A program made the position numbers and the translations under genes. 64,000 nt of DNA from Fratercula arctica (taxonomy: Eukaryota; Chordata; Aves; Charadriiformes; Alcidae): the NCBI GenBank assembly GCA_947846985.1, contig CANTUZ010000001.1:1736001-1800000 (forward strand), in the 5' to 3' direction. The stretch's first letter is position 1; each line of letters opens with the position of its first letter. Below are positions 34,701-46,271 of the stretch, piece by piece. The notes under the pieces were generated by a model, which worked only from the letters and a program-made list of their open reading frames with translations, was not told the DNA's origin and searched no databases.

Positions 34701-37700
34701 CACTGGGATCCATGTGTCCCACCAGCTCTTCCCATGCTCCCCAGCAAGTCAATTCCTGGGTAATCCTGCCCTGAGTATCGCAGCAAGGGTTTCATCCCTG
34801 CCTTAGGCAGGAAAACCCCCACACTCCCGAGGCACATCCCTCCTTACCTTGCGGCTGGCTTTGAGAGGGATGGAGAAGTGCCACCTCTCCACGGCTACGT
34901 TCTTCTGTCGGACAAGTTTAATCCCCAGATTGTGCTGGAGGAGCTGGGTCAGCAGAGGCGGCTGCCCTGGAGGAGCAGAGGTTCATCAGAGCTGCAGGCA
35001 GCTGGTGGAGAGCCCATGGCCCGCTCCTTCACTGGCAGCATACTCTGGCCTGTGCCAGGCTCAGCTGAGAGTGTGGCACTGCCCAGGCACCAGAGTAGAA
35101 GCCACCCTGTTTTGTAGGGAGATGCTTTATCCCTAAGGACACACACAGGACTGGGCTACATGCCACCAAGGCCAGAGGAACAGTCCTGACCTGTTTTATT
35201 TACTAGCCTACACATAGCTCGTGTGGGGAGCAACACCACTGCAATGTTTCATCAGCGTCCTTCTGGCTATCTTCAAACCTTTGGGGGCACCTTTGGGGTT
35301 TATCCCCCCTGCTCAGAGAGCTGCTGGCAGGAGGAAACCTGGACCAGTTTCAGACAAGCCCTTTGTGGGATAAACACCATTTGGAGACCAAAATTTAGCC
35401 TGAGATTGCACTGCTGCAAGTCACGGAAGGGCTGTTACGGACTTGCCAGGAGCAGCAGCAGGGCATCAACAGTGTCTGCAAGAGCAGTGCTCATGTGCAT
35501 TGCCCTATAGAGGGCAGAAATGATTAAAGTACCTCCCTGGGGGCCAGGGCCAGTGTGGCAGGAATGTTCGAACACCGAAAACCAGCGTTGTCCCTGTCCC
35601 AGAGAGCTAACAGCAAAGGAGGGACAAAGCAGGAGTCCCCCTGCAGAGCCAGGCTCATACTGTACCGCTCCAGGTGGTAGTAAGAGGGTTATTGTGAAAT
35701 GTCAACTCCTTCAGGCACGGGAAGAAAGCCACGGGTAAGAGAGCTGTCTCATCCGCGATCTGCAAGATAAAATTGTTTGCTCTAAGCACTATGTCATGCC
35801 AGAGGCTGTAGAGTTTCATCTCAACCCTCCCATCAAAGCGTGTTCCTCCGATGCGTGGGGTCCCTTCCACTGGGCAGGTACCTGCAGTGGGGAGGAAGAG
35901 GAGGGAGATGGCATCGCTTAACCAGAGATGCCCAGCAGCTCTGCTGCCTGTGAGTATTGAGGGCAGAGGCAGCACTCCTCTCTCCCTCCTGCTTGCTGCA
36001 GCGAGAGGACTGGTGCCCCCAACGCTGAGAAGAGCCACAATGTAGAGAGGCAGGACTTTTTTTTGCAGCCCAGGGCTACAGCTGCAGCTTTTCTGAGCAG
36101 GAAGAAAGTCCTGCCTCTCCACCCTGCAGTCCAAATCACAGCCTGGCCAGGGCACCACAGCCAGAAACCAGCTCACCAACAAGGCAGTGATCTAAACCAG
36201 GGTGATGACACTCAGGGAAGAGCAGCAGAGCCACCCCATCACGTCCCAGGGGGATGCCCCTTGCTGAGCAGAGGTGACTTGGCACTGCCAGCTCACCTGG
36301 CTGGGAAGCAGCGTGAGTTAACGCCTGGGTAGGAGCCAAAGAAACCAGGAAAAGGAACTTAAATGTTGTTGCACGTTACTTGTCCGTTGAGGCACACTGA
36401 GAACACGGTGTGGCTCAGCAGACAGGTATAACCTGGCACTAAAGTCCTCGATGAGACACAACCATCCACCAGGCAGCTCCAGCAAAGGATCAGTCCAGAG
36501 GGAAGGCAATCCTTCATATATTCTCTGATGAAATCCCCAAATATGCAGGGGTTTAGACAAGCTGGGTGCAATTCAGCCGCCTAAATAGGTGTCCTGTCTC
36601 ACCCGAGAGATCCTGGATATCTGACACATTCCCCTGGACTGGCAGATGGACACAGGAGCCTGGGAGAGCTGTGCCCTTCTGCAGTGGCAGCTAAAGAGCA
36701 AGGCTGTCTCACAGGGAAATAAGGCTGGGCTCAAGCAGCTGAATCTTGACACTTATCTGGAGCCACAGGATCCAAATCACCTTATTGAAGGCCAGGCTGA
36801 GACGCTTCAGCTCAGGAAAGGGAGCACAAATGTCTCTGAGTGTGGAGGGAGCCGGCAGAGTCTTAGAGACAGATGGGTCTCCTTCCCTGGGAATAACCTT
36901 AAAGAGAGGAGGAAGAGGGTGAACAGAGACGCTGCTCCAGAGGCTCTGGTGGCAGGAGACACACCCAGTGGCAGAAGACCACCCTCCTGAGCCCAAACAC
37001 AGCTATAATTCAAAGAGCTTTTGGTTCAGACCCACTCTGGAGGGTATCTTGTGGCAGCTTGCTTTGGCTTCTGAGTTACTGTGGGAGCCCTGCAGGGAGT
37101 CATGGCAAATGCACCAAACTCCATCATCCAGCACTGAAAACATGCACAGGCTCAGGAGGAAGCAGCTGTGCTCTCGGGGAGCATGCGTGTGCACACGTGT
37201 GTGTTACACTAGAACATGCTCCAAGGGCTCAGCATCTCTGAAGCTTAGCCCCTTACTCAAGTTCTAATAAAAACCCGGGTCTTTGGCTTCAAACATCTGA
37301 TTCTGAAGAGCACCATATAAATAAATCTGGGGGAAAAGATTACAGGGCTAAGAATGATTAAACTCCATCTCCTGAGCTTCAGTCACCACCTGAGCCACGG
37401 AACACACTTCCCTATGCAGGGAGGGCACACAGTCATGAGCAAATGGCGACCTAGCTTTTATTTGAAAGTGATACAAGTTTAAGCTCCAGTATCCCTTGGT
37501 TATGGGAAAATTTGCTCCTGATCTCCCTGACAAGAAACAATACTGACTGCAAGCCTTTGCAGGCACCCAGGGTCCCAGCAGTACCCACAGGCTTATTGAA
37601 ACTCAGCTGAGAGGCTTGGGGAAGGGAAGTTTTGGAGCTCACACCCCAAACTACAGATCAGCCAATGGTTCTTACCGGAACCAGGCGTTCCTGAGAGCCA

Positions 37701-40700
37701 GAATTAAAAATGACCCCTGCAATGAAACACAAGCAAAGTGAGGGTTTCTACACATAGCACCTGAAGCTGAGCACTGCACCAGCCCCACGGCAAGGCTGGA
37801 ATTACCATGGAAAAGCAAGTTAGCATCAGGCAGGATCTGGCTCTGTGGCAAGACGTGCCCAAGGTGAGGGAGGATCAGTCCCGCCATAGCAGGTTTGCTG
37901 GCAGCCCCATCACTCTAGGTGAGGTTTACATCCCTGAGCACAGCAGAAACCCTGCTGCTTGCCTCAGGGCAGCCAAGAGCTCCCCGCAGGTAGATTTTGG
38001 TTTGGAATCTCGCCCATGAGCATGAGACCTTTCCCACATCATGCTGCTAGGGCCAGGCCAGCACCAGAAGTTGCCCCGTTGCCTGCTCCACAAATACCTA
38101 ACAACAGGGACTGCTGCAGCGAGCCAGGGGACGGGAGAAGTGCTTGGAGGAGCCTCACCGGCAGCCGCCATCACAGCCCACTCCACACAGGAGACACCAG
38201 GCAGTCTCTGGATCCATCCCACCGTGTGGCCCAACATGGTGTATGCATCACGCTTTGGTAAGGACATCCAGAGGGGAGAGCTGACCTACCCCAGGAATGC
38301 AGACCTGTGCGTGTGCTACCTACTCACACAACCTTCCTGCCCTCTGCTTGTCCAGGATCCACAGTAATGCTCTTCCTAACCTGAATGATTTCCCCATTTT
38401 TGCCCAATCATTCCCATTTTGGAATGATTTCCTCCCACCCAGCATACAATGTCTCCTTTGGAGCAAGCTACCCTGAAGAAGTCATAGAATGGTTTGGGTT
38501 GGAAGGGACCTTAAAGATCATCCAGTTCCAACCCCCCTGCCCTGGGCAGGGACACCTCCCACCAGACCAGGCTGCTCAAAGCCCCGTCCAACCTGGCCTT
38601 GAACTCCTCCAGGGATGGGGCAGCCACAGCTTCTCTGGGCAACCTGCGCCAGGGGCTCACCCCCCTCACAGCCAAGAATTTCTGCCTCAGATCTCAGCTC
38701 AATCTCCCCTCTTGCAGTGGAAAACCCTTCCCCCTCATCCCATGGCTCCCCTCCCTCATCCAGAGTCCCTCCCCAGCTTTCCTGGAGCCCCTTGAGGGAC
38801 TGGAAGGGGCTTGAAGGTCTCTGCGGGGCCTTCTCTTCTCCAGGCTGAACCGCCCCAACTCTCTCAGCCTGTCCTCTCAGCAGGGGGGCCCAGCCCTCTG
38901 ATCATCTTTGTGGCCTCCTCCGGACCTGCTCCAGGAGAAAGAAAGGGGCACTTCTGTCTGAACCATGGAAGATGTCTGCTTTGGGGTGATTCATATCCAG
39001 TAAGCTCCCAGTAATTATAGAGGGACTGTACAAGTTAGCTGAGATGTCTAAAATAGTTCTATGTACCCCTCCCTCACTGTTTTAATTTTGTCAAGCTGCT
39101 TCACTCACTAGTAAACATCCAGCAGATCCTCACCCTGACATAACTCAGCCCCATGGTTTCAGTGTGGGCAGGGAGAGGCAGGCACTGCTCACCCGTCCTG
39201 CCTGGATCCCTGTTGTTCTGTAGCACAACATATCCAAGCTGTCCTTTTTTCTCTTCCAGCTCTGCTGGCACCTCCGTGTCCTCCTGCTTCAGCAGACGGG
39301 ACTGCTGCCAGAGGCTGCTCAGGGACTTGTACCACTCTGCCCTGAAGCTGTCACCGTACAGCGTGGGGTGGAGGAAGAATTGCCTGCTCTCTGCCTGGTG
39401 CAGGTAGGGGACAGCCGAAATCCTGTTCCTGTCCAGATTCAGCTCCCTCAGGCTATCGGAAGAGGAAATACATGAGAAACGCCATGATTGCTATCGGTGT
39501 ATGCGCAGGGCCATCTGTTCGCCCTGGGCACCCACAGGGCAGGGACCTGGCCCTCGACCTGCCTCCTCGCTGAGCTTCCCAGCAGCAGTGCGGAGGCATC
39601 CGTGACACCCGCATCTCCCTGCGCTGTTCCCCCTCGTCTCCAAACCCCAACCGCAGGCTCAGTTCTTGGCACAGCCCAGCATTGCCCCTGAAGCCCATGA
39701 CTCTGGTCCCCTACACCAGCCCAAGGGTCACCTAGCTCTAAGTTTGCCTCTTGATGAGAATTTAACAGACAAAGAGACATCCTGGCAGTTCATTAAATCA
39801 CCCAGGGCTCTGATGAGCTGCGGTCCTACTGGGATTCCCTAACCATGTTCCATCTTTCCACGGAAGTATAACATCACCAATGCACTTGCTCAAGGCCATA
39901 AGACAGCTTGGAGAAGAGTAAACGTGCAAATCTCTGCACTGCAGCCCTTCAGTCTCGTGCCTAAACCTCACCCGCTCCCCCTCCTCTCTGACAAACAATG
40001 CGGACAATGTGCAGTTTCCTCCAGGAATGTCTTGGCAAAGCCAGGGCAACAAGCCAGACCAGATACCCACTTCCAGTTTGCAGCACTGGAGGGAGGCCTC
40101 TGCACTGCCCCCAAACCCAGCACAGCCCAGCTGAGGGGCACGTGAACAGCCCCCTTTCCTAGTGACTTCTCTGGCTGAAACACGAAAGCCCACATTAAAC
40201 AGAGGGAGCTGATCTGCAGCCCTTCCTTGTGCTGCTGTGCTGAAATAAAGGATGAATCTGGGGTGAAGAAGGGAAAATGGAGAAAGCAACTGACATTTCT
40301 GAAATCAGACCTGGAGATCAGCAAACACCCAGGGCAGGAGCTGAATTACCAGCCACCTGCCGGGTTTGGCTAGCTTGTGCTTTGCAGCAGGCTGTTTGCT
40401 TCCGTTCAGTCCCATTTGCAATACTAGAGAGACTAAACAGGGAAGTATCATCTGAGTGAATCACAAAGATTTTGTTTTTCATTTTAAGCCTGGCTACTGC
40501 GTAAGAGCTGACAGAGGCAGCTGCCAGCCCCTAAAAGCCAGAGCCGTCTGCTGCCAGGTGTTTCCTTACCTGCAGAGATGAGACAGGCTCACAAAGACAC
40601 TCGAGTCTGACAGGCAATTGTCATCCAGCGACAAGACCTCCAGAGATGGAAACCTTAAATGAGCAGAGCTGCGGATACAAAGAGGCTCATTAATAACATG

Positions 40701-43700
40701 CTCATGCAAAGACAGGTGAAAACCCCGCCATTTGCTGTCACCAGGGGAAGATATATCCCCCAGGAGACTGGGCTGGGGCTGTTTTCATTCTTTTAATAGA
40801 AAACTGATACCCTAACTCAAAGCAGCTAAATTGAATCAGTCCAAACGACCATTTAGCTCAGCATCTTATCTCCAACCATGGCAAACGGCGGATACCTTGG
40901 CATGGCGACTGTGGCTAAGCTATACGTGAAGGGTCTAATTAATGATGAATAAATAACATCCTACTCACGTGGCTTGGCCACCCAACGGGGCTGCTGAATC
41001 ACTGTCCAGAGGTTCCTCTCCAGCTGCTGATGACAGCAGATACCCTGGGTGATCTGGGGCTGAGCTGGGATAACACTTCCCTGCCACCCAGCACCCACCA
41101 TTAGTTTATTTCATCTTCCAGTTTGCAAGGGAAGCGCTCCGCTGCTCTGCTCATAACTCCCAGGCTGCCCACACTCACTGCTCACCGCTGCCTTGCCAGC
41201 CCCACCGCTCCATCACCCTGCCTGCCCAGCACATCCCATCGGCACACCAAACCAAAGCTGTGTGTACTTACTCCCAGGAGCCTGCCAGGTCCGGAGGCAG
41301 GGACCGAAGCCCGTTGGCCGTCAAGCGAAGGACTTTGAGCTGGGACAAATCTCCCAATGTCCAAATGTCCTGGGGGGACAAGTTATTGTAGGAGAGATCC
41401 AGATCCTGAAGGAAACAGAAGAAACAATCCCCTGGAACAAAGAACAATCTCTGCTGGCTTTCGCCAGTTGGATATTAAATATTTACAGGAGACTTTCAGT
41501 CATGCTACCACCCACCCTAGAGTGATGCTGTGAGCGTCTCTGACTTGCAGGGACTTCACTTAACAGCAGTGGGACTTTGCACCTTGGCAGAAGTGCTCAG
41601 GGCTGGTCCCCAACTCACATGTGTGACTCATGGGACAACGGCCAGGAGAAAGCCAGGGAGCAGACCCTGCTGGGGGCAAGGATGAGGGTTTCTAGGATAC
41701 GTGAACAGGAATAGCTTTGCTGGGGCATTACAATAGGCTGCATTTTCCCAGGAGGAGCTCAAAGCACTTTCCAAATCAATTTAATATGAATTTCCAGTCA
41801 GCCTTCCCAGGGCTGATTTCTCCAGGCTGTCAGCAAATGAGATCCCGGACACTGGTCAAGGACGAAACTGAGATCCACGGGGCCATGGCAGGAAGGGTAA
41901 TTTAGGTGGGTCCCATCCCCACCTTTCACAGCTGATGGCAGTGACAGGGGAGCTCACACAGAGGCACACAGGGACAGACGACATCAACCCTGGCCTCACA
42001 AGCCTTGGAAATTTGGTTCCCCATCACCTGGGCACGTGCTCACTGAGTCAAACCCTGAGCAGCTTATCAACAGTGCACAGGAGAAACATGGGAGAGCTAC
42101 ATGGATTTGGGAACCTTCCAAAGCCTGCAGGCAGGAGGGAGGTCAGGATCTGAGCGTACAGAGCTGACAGCTGAGCCACCAACAATTATTTGAATGAGAC
42201 AAGAAGAAAGAAGTCTTTTAAGACAAAATTTTATATCCAGCTGCAATCAGAAACCGTGCATACAGTGAGAGAAAGAAATCCAGGCAAGGATACCTCCTCG
42301 AAGACAGCAAGCCTAGATAAGGTCAGTACAGCCAAGCCAGAGCCTGAGCTCTCTGTAGCGGAGACACACTCCAAGCTGGATGGAGAGGACAACTAGACCC
42401 ATCATCCCAGGCAGAGTTGTTTATTCTTAGGATCCACTTTGTCTCTTTTTTAAAGAAAAAAACCAGACTGACTCATTTGCTGTGTTAGAAAAGCAGCTCA
42501 TAAGTTGGGGAAACTGCAGAGACCTATTTAGAGAGGAGGAGGATGGGAAACAGAGAGGTAGAGCATAGCGCTGACAAGGATGGGGATCTGCTGGGGACCA
42601 CACAGCAGCAGGGAGGTGAGGGATGACACAGGTGACTGGGAGACCACAGGGAGAGGATCCTACAGCAAAGGGGGCAGCCCATGACAGGGGAAACAAGGAG
42701 TCCTGTGGCAAGGGGCTGAGCAATGGGGATCTGTCAGGGATTGTTCTGTGGAAGGAAGCAAGATGTGAAGGTTCTTGAGGGACAGCAGAAAGGACACCCC
42801 AGAGTCACAAGGAAGCAGGAAGAGAGAATGACCCTGCAGTTTCAGAGAACTCACACTGCAGGGACATGCATCAATGCTACGCGGAGGCTTCAGCATGATG
42901 GTTGGGAGGAGATGAATAAGATCTCAGATCCCCCTCATCTTACTTCCAAATGCAGGAAGTCTCCAGCGGTGATTTTCAGATTTCTTAGTCCGTTCAAGGA
43001 AAGTTCCAGTTCCCGTAGTCCCGGAAACTTCCGAAACGGTTCTGCAAGGGTGGAAAAGGAAACACTCCAGCAACTGAGAAACAGCAGTAACAGAACAAAC
43101 CACGACTTATCTGGGTCTGGAATGGACCAAAACCAGCCAGAATAAGCAGCACGAGTATTGTCAGTGGGCACGTCTGAAAGAAAATGCCAGCTCAGTTAGA
43201 TGTTTGTCCCTACAAAACATGATGCCCCACCAACCTATTCCTTCCACATCTGGTTTGCTTCCATGCATTTGCTCCCACCCCAAACTGGATTACTGCTTGA
43301 AGGCACTGATGGCACATTTAGCTTATGTGCTTTACTAGTTATAAATGGATTTCCTTTTTTCTTCTTCAAATTAACTGAGACCACAACGCTGGATTTGGAT
43401 TCACCTCCCAGCTCTACCATTAACCTTCTGAGCCTTTGGGACAAGTTGCTTCATTATTCCATGCTTCTATATATTAAATAGGGATTTTCTTTGTAAAGAG
43501 CTTTGTTTTCTAATAATGAGAAGGATACCACAGTGGCAAACAATTATCATTAGTATAAAGGGAATTAGTGCAAGGATTTCAGCTCAGTAACAGGAAGAAA
43601 GCAATTCTGCAAAGAAGTGCTGTTATGTGTATCTTAAACCTCTTTGTAAAGCTCTAGACCTTTGTTCAGACAAGTGTAAGCTTCCCTGGGTTGAAAAGCA

Positions 43701-46255
43701 GCATCTATCTTTTTAGTAATGCAATCCCTTACCTAGTGTCAGCAGGTTCTCAGCAGCATTTATAAAAGCAACACAATCAAATTTCTCAAAATCATCTTCT
43801 TTAGCCTGAAAAATACAGGAAAAAAAATAATCATTCCACTCCAGCCCTAAACTGATTTGAAATGACTGGATCTCTCCTTTTCTCAGAATGCCTAAATCAT
43901 AGCATTTCCCATAATTAGTTCTTCATTTTTTTTTCTGACTATGGAGAGCAGAGTATGCATTTAATGCACAGCTGCCTCAGTGACCAACATCCAGAAGACC
44001 TGGACCAGTTGAAAGCAAAGCCCCCTCTGCGTCCTCACTGCTGACCTTGCTCCCCTGCATGTGTCGCAGGGCTCCTGAGCCATATCTCATACCTACCATG
44101 TGACCCAGCAAACGTAGCCACCCTACAATTTAGCACCTCTGTCCTTCACAGCGCCAGGAGGGAACCCTAGAAAGCCACTAAAAACCTGTCAGCACCCCAG
44201 CTCATTTTCTCTTTGCATGGCAAGTTAGTCATGAACCCAAATAAAAGTCATTTCTCAAGCTGAAGTTGAACTCCCATCGTAGTTGAGCTAAACATGCCCG
44301 AACCCAAAGAACAGCATTTTGCGAGGGAATGTAAGTGGGGAAGGGGCTACGCCTGATGAAGACCAAGTTCATTGGATTATGAAGACACGATCCAAAAGTT
44401 TGTAGGACAAATCATACGAGCCCGTCCACAGCTGGATGGCTCTCCTTCCCATGCAAGAAATATACGTGCATTTAACGTGTGTTTTCTCTGATCCGGGCAC
44501 TCATGTATTGATAGGGTAATTTTTTCAACTTTTAAAGCAGTTCCCTAGTCCTTCTTGAGTCTCTGATACTCACAGAGACCAGATTTTGGCTGCTTATGTT
44601 CACAGAGCACAGGTCAGAGGGATTCTTCAAACGGTGGTGCTTCATCTGGGGGAAAAAAACCAACCAACCAACCAAACAAACAGAAATGGTTAGTCCTACA
44701 GCAATCCTGTATGTCATGTCCCGGGATCTGAGCCCCAAAACTAGACCTCAGCTGACTCCCAGTCAGGGGACATCTGGTACCTTGAACATGGGAAGGGGGG
44801 AGAAGGTGGCATGGAGATGTGGAGGGAGAGGCAGCCCAGCAGCAGGATCTCCCCAGCTCCACAAAGCGCTATCAGAAAGTTTAGGCAATAACAGAGGAAA
44901 TCTGCATTCACCAAAAATGGCTCGTCTAGGACACGGTCTTCAGTATTTTCTTCCACAGAGGCAGACTCTGGGGGCTTTCTCCTCTGCTGTGGTGTCTTCC
45001 CAGTGGTCCCCTTCTCAGTCCAAGCCCTTGGGGTAGCTCTGCGTGCCAGCATCCAGCGCCCAGACCCTGGCATGATGATGGACCAAGGCAGCAGAGACGG
45101 TATGGTGAGCACGTAATCCTCCAAACGTGCCCTTCTCAAAGTGACTGCACTCTACCTGGTGTTTCAGCCCAACACTGAAATCCATCATTTTAAAATCCCC
45201 TATATGGGGAAATACTGGAGCATAAAATGTTCAATGACCATAAATTTAAGGTAGGAACATCAAAGCTACAGCCAGAGCCATGGAAGAGGAGAAACATGCT
45301 ACTTTATAGATGGTAATAGAGCCATAGGTTGCAGACATGGAAACATGGGCTGGAAGAGCCTTCTGGACGTCTCTAGTCCAACCTCCCACCCAAAGCAGGA
45401 CCGTCAGCAACATTAGATCAGTCAGTTGTGGCTTTGTCTAGCGATTCCGCCACCTCCCAGAGTAGCCTGGCCCAGAGCTGCACCTCCTCCCAGCAAAAAA
45501 GTTCCTCCTAATGTCCAACCTAAACCTCCCAAGGTGAAATGTTTGGCTTGGTTATGCCATCTGCCACTGTTAAGAGTTTGTAGCTGTCCTTCAGGTAGCT
45601 GTAAGGCACAATCTCCCCTTGGACTCCTCTTGGCCAGATAAAAAACAAGCTCAGCACCCTCAGCCTCTCCTCGAAGGTCCTGTGCTCCAGATCCCTGACC
45701 AGCCTGGCAGAACTCTCCACCACTTCTCCTATGTTAGAAGACATTTCTGCCAATTTTAAGCATTTTGTGGATGTGACTCTCAAAGCCCAAAGAAAAAGGA
45801 GAAGCTCTAGCTCAGAATAGCTGCTGGAGAACCACACTGTGCTATCCATGTCACTGTCTGAAGCTTCCCTCCTGCCATCACATCGGGATGGCTGCTGGAG
45901 CCCTCATTTAAAGGGTGGCCCTAGACATCCTGCCCTCTTCATTGCAATGAAGTTTTAAACAATGTTAAAACCCTCTGGGCACCATTTTAAGTTCTGTTAT
46001 CAACTGTTATCTGTGTTATCAGCTGTGATGTTGATACAGGAAACCACAGCTGAATGTACCCTCTACCTGGCCCAACAACAGGGCGGATGGTGGACCTGCC
46101 CCTATGGACAAGACATTATTCTGCAGGGCGACTTCGCCAGCAACGCTCAAAGAAGTGTCACCTTCTTTACTTGCACGTAAAATGTTCCTGGCAGGGAAGC
46201 AGTTAGTTCCATAATTGCTTTCATCACCCATTTTATACTGTCCTGTTGTAGTCAT
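31502..46255 (-). CDS. XRRA1: XRRA1, X-ray radiation resistance associated 1, complete, 16 coding exons
   Basis: A leucine-rich-repeat protein linked to X-ray response; its biochemical role is poorly known. Sixteen minus-strand exons, each with AG/GT borders and matching phase, join into 790 codons plus stop; human XRRA1 is 792 residues. The start ATG at 46255 gives MTTTGQYKMGD... followed by NCFPARNILR, which aligns with the human N-terminus. Residues about 130-300 are LRRs (FPGLRELELSLNGLRNL, LDLSYNNLS, LKVLRLTANGLRSLPPDL, LEVLSLDDNCLS, LRELNLDRNRISAVPYL). A second LRR pair lies at about 410-460 (FPELKRLSLAFNK, FHNNPL). The C-terminal third is charged and low in hydrophobics, with YKGYEGLL...DPDFIEP and a final helical EAKR-like region (YREARRLMQEFQEVFK). 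The gene is head-to-head with SPCS2 and tail-to-tail with RNF169, as in mammals. Exons 2 and 9 are the least conserved and were fixed mainly by phase. Confidence 0.94.
32513..32618 (-). CDS. XRRA1: XRRA1 coding exon 15
   Basis: 35 codons plus 1 nt, RGRLPSPPARKTKAEVLEGI to NTSTITEVPL, matching human ...RNITEAPLG. Acceptor tctttcttgcag, donor gtatgt. Confidence 0.94.
33198..33307 (-). CDS. XRRA1: XRRA1 coding exon 14
   Basis: 2 nt plus 36 codons, LQNMQGLYYIQNPSLVYQDA then LDSVQKPYMPQKK; acceptor tctggttcacag, donor gtaaag. Confidence 0.94.
33435..33600 (-). CDS. XRRA1: XRRA1 coding exon 13
   Basis: 55 codons plus 1 nt, VEDVSRPLLRPVAEGRLEKR to YKGYEGLLGGDTDPDFIEPV, matching human YHGYEELL..DPAFIEP. 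Acceptor ttactgctttgag, donor gtgagt. Confidence 0.92.
34153..34395 (-). CDS. XRRA1: XRRA1 coding exon 12
   Basis: 81 whole codons, VTSHLPKVTKWPLVLEAPAK to SFFMTQ; acceptor gttcccctcag, donor gtgagg. Pro/Glu-rich, low complexity. The human counterpart is longer here. Confidence 0.92.
34848..34966 (-). CDS. XRRA1: XRRA1 coding exon 11
   Basis: 2 nt plus 39 codons, QPPLLTQLLQHNLGIKLVRQ onward; acceptor tgctcctccag, donor gtaagg. Confidence 0.94.
35666..35759 (-). CDS. XRRA1: XRRA1 coding exon 10
   Basis: 31 codons plus 1 nt, IADETALLPVAFFPCLKELT then FHNNPL; acceptor tatcttgcag, donor gtacag. Confidence 0.94.
36781..36986 (-). CDS. XRRA1: XRRA1 coding exon 9
   Basis: 2 nt plus 68 codons, ending FPELKRLSLAFNK; donor gtgatt. 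The acceptor (gtttgggctcag) has a weak pyrimidine tract but is the one that fits the incoming phase, and it brings in HPLPPLFKVIP, which aligns with human DLPPIFELLP. An internal acceptor at ctctttaag would break the frame. Confidence 0.86.
38483..38935 (-). mobile_element. CR1 LINE 3' fragment in XRRA1 intron
   Basis: Starts catagaatggtttgggttgg and runs through the CR1 3' region to atctttgtggcctcctccgg. It lies in the same orientation as XRRA1 transcription. Confidence 0.93.
39193..39452 (-). CDS. XRRA1: XRRA1 coding exon 8 (LRR and linker)
   Basis: 260 nt, LRELNLDRNRISAVPYL at the start, then a linker rich in charged residues ending QNNRDPGRT; acceptor cttccgatag, donor gtgagc. Confidence 0.94.
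40570..40668 (-). CDS. XRRA1: XRRA1 coding exon 7 (LRR)
   Basis: Phase-2 start, 32 codons, phase-2 end: LRFPSLEVLSLDDNCLSDSS. Acceptor ttgtatccgcag, donor gtaagg. Confidence 0.95.
41272..41405 (-). CDS. XRRA1: XRRA1 coding exon 6 (LRR)
   Basis: 44 codons plus 2 nt, DLDLSYNNLSPQDIWTLGDL then LKVLRLTANGLRSLPPDL; acceptor tttccttcag, donor gtaagt. Confidence 0.95.
42944..43041 (-). CDS. XRRA1: XRRA1 coding exon 5 (LRR)
   Basis: 2 nt plus 32 codons, PFRKFPGLRELELSLNGLRN onward; acceptor cacccttgcag, donor gtaaga. Leucine-rich repeat consensus is visible. Confidence 0.95.
43733..43805 (-). CDS. XRRA1: XRRA1 coding exon 4
   Basis: 24 codons plus 1 nt, AKEDDFEKFDCVAFINAAEN LLTL; acceptor tgtatttttcag, donor gtaagg. 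Confidence 0.93.
44574..44645 (-). CDS. XRRA1: XRRA1 coding exon 3
   Basis: 24 codons, MKHHRLKNPSDLCSVNISSQ to NLVS, with acceptor ttttttcccccag and donor gtgagt. Matches the human ...PSEVCTVNIS region. Confidence 0.93.
44912..45066 (-). CDS. XRRA1: XRRA1 coding exon 2
   Basis: Acceptor catcatgccag, donor gtgaat. 2 nt plus 51 codons (SGRWMLARRATPRAWTEKG... DRVLDEPFL). A basic, poorly conserved linker; supported by open frame, phase fit and splice sites. Confidence 0.78.
45320..45745 (-). mobile_element. Old, diverged CR1 LINE 3' fragment
   Basis: Weak but collinear CR1 text on the minus strand (aacatgggctggaagagcct, then ctccacctcccagcaaaaaag-like stretch, then cctcagcctctcctcgaagg). Much more diverged than the other copies. 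Confidence 0.7.
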
Positions 46256-46271
46256 CTCGACTGCAGCGTTC
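46060..46271 (-). CDS. XRRA1: XRRA1 first coding exon (CDS 46060-46255)
   Basis: Acceptor ctctccccag at 46272; ATG at 46253-46255 after 16 nt of UTR. 65 codons plus 1 nt. The stronger-looking donor 7 nt upstream (CAG/GTAGAG) would put exon 2 in a frame with a stop, so the GAGG/GTACAT donor is chosen. Confidence 0.85.

Larger units (their letters stand above)
31744..42943 (-). other. XRRA1: XRRA1 introns between exons 16 and 5
   Basis: Introns of 0.1-2.2 kb. Only the 36987-39192 intron holds a recognised repeat (CR1 at 38483-38935). In the others longer than 300 bp (31744-32512, 32619-33197, 33601-34152, 34396-34847, 34967-35665, 35760-36780, 39453-40569, 40669-41271, 41406-42943) I see nothing beyond unique sequence. 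Confidence 0.8.
43042..46059 (-). other. XRRA1: XRRA1 introns between exons 5 and 1
   Basis: The introns 43042-43732, 43806-44573 and 44646-44911 hold nothing I recognise. The 45067-46059 intron carries an old CR1. Confidence 0.75.

Noticed and set aside
36781..36894. XRRA1 exon 9 beginning at the internal ctctttaag acceptor
   Set aside because: The incoming codon phase would then be wrong, and the DLPPIF-like segment would be lost.
46060..46066. XRRA1 exon 1 ending at the CAG/GTAGAG donor (46067)
   Set aside because: It would put the next exon in a frame with a stop; the donor 7 nt further on gives an unbroken 790-codon product. Kept as an alternative-splicing finding.
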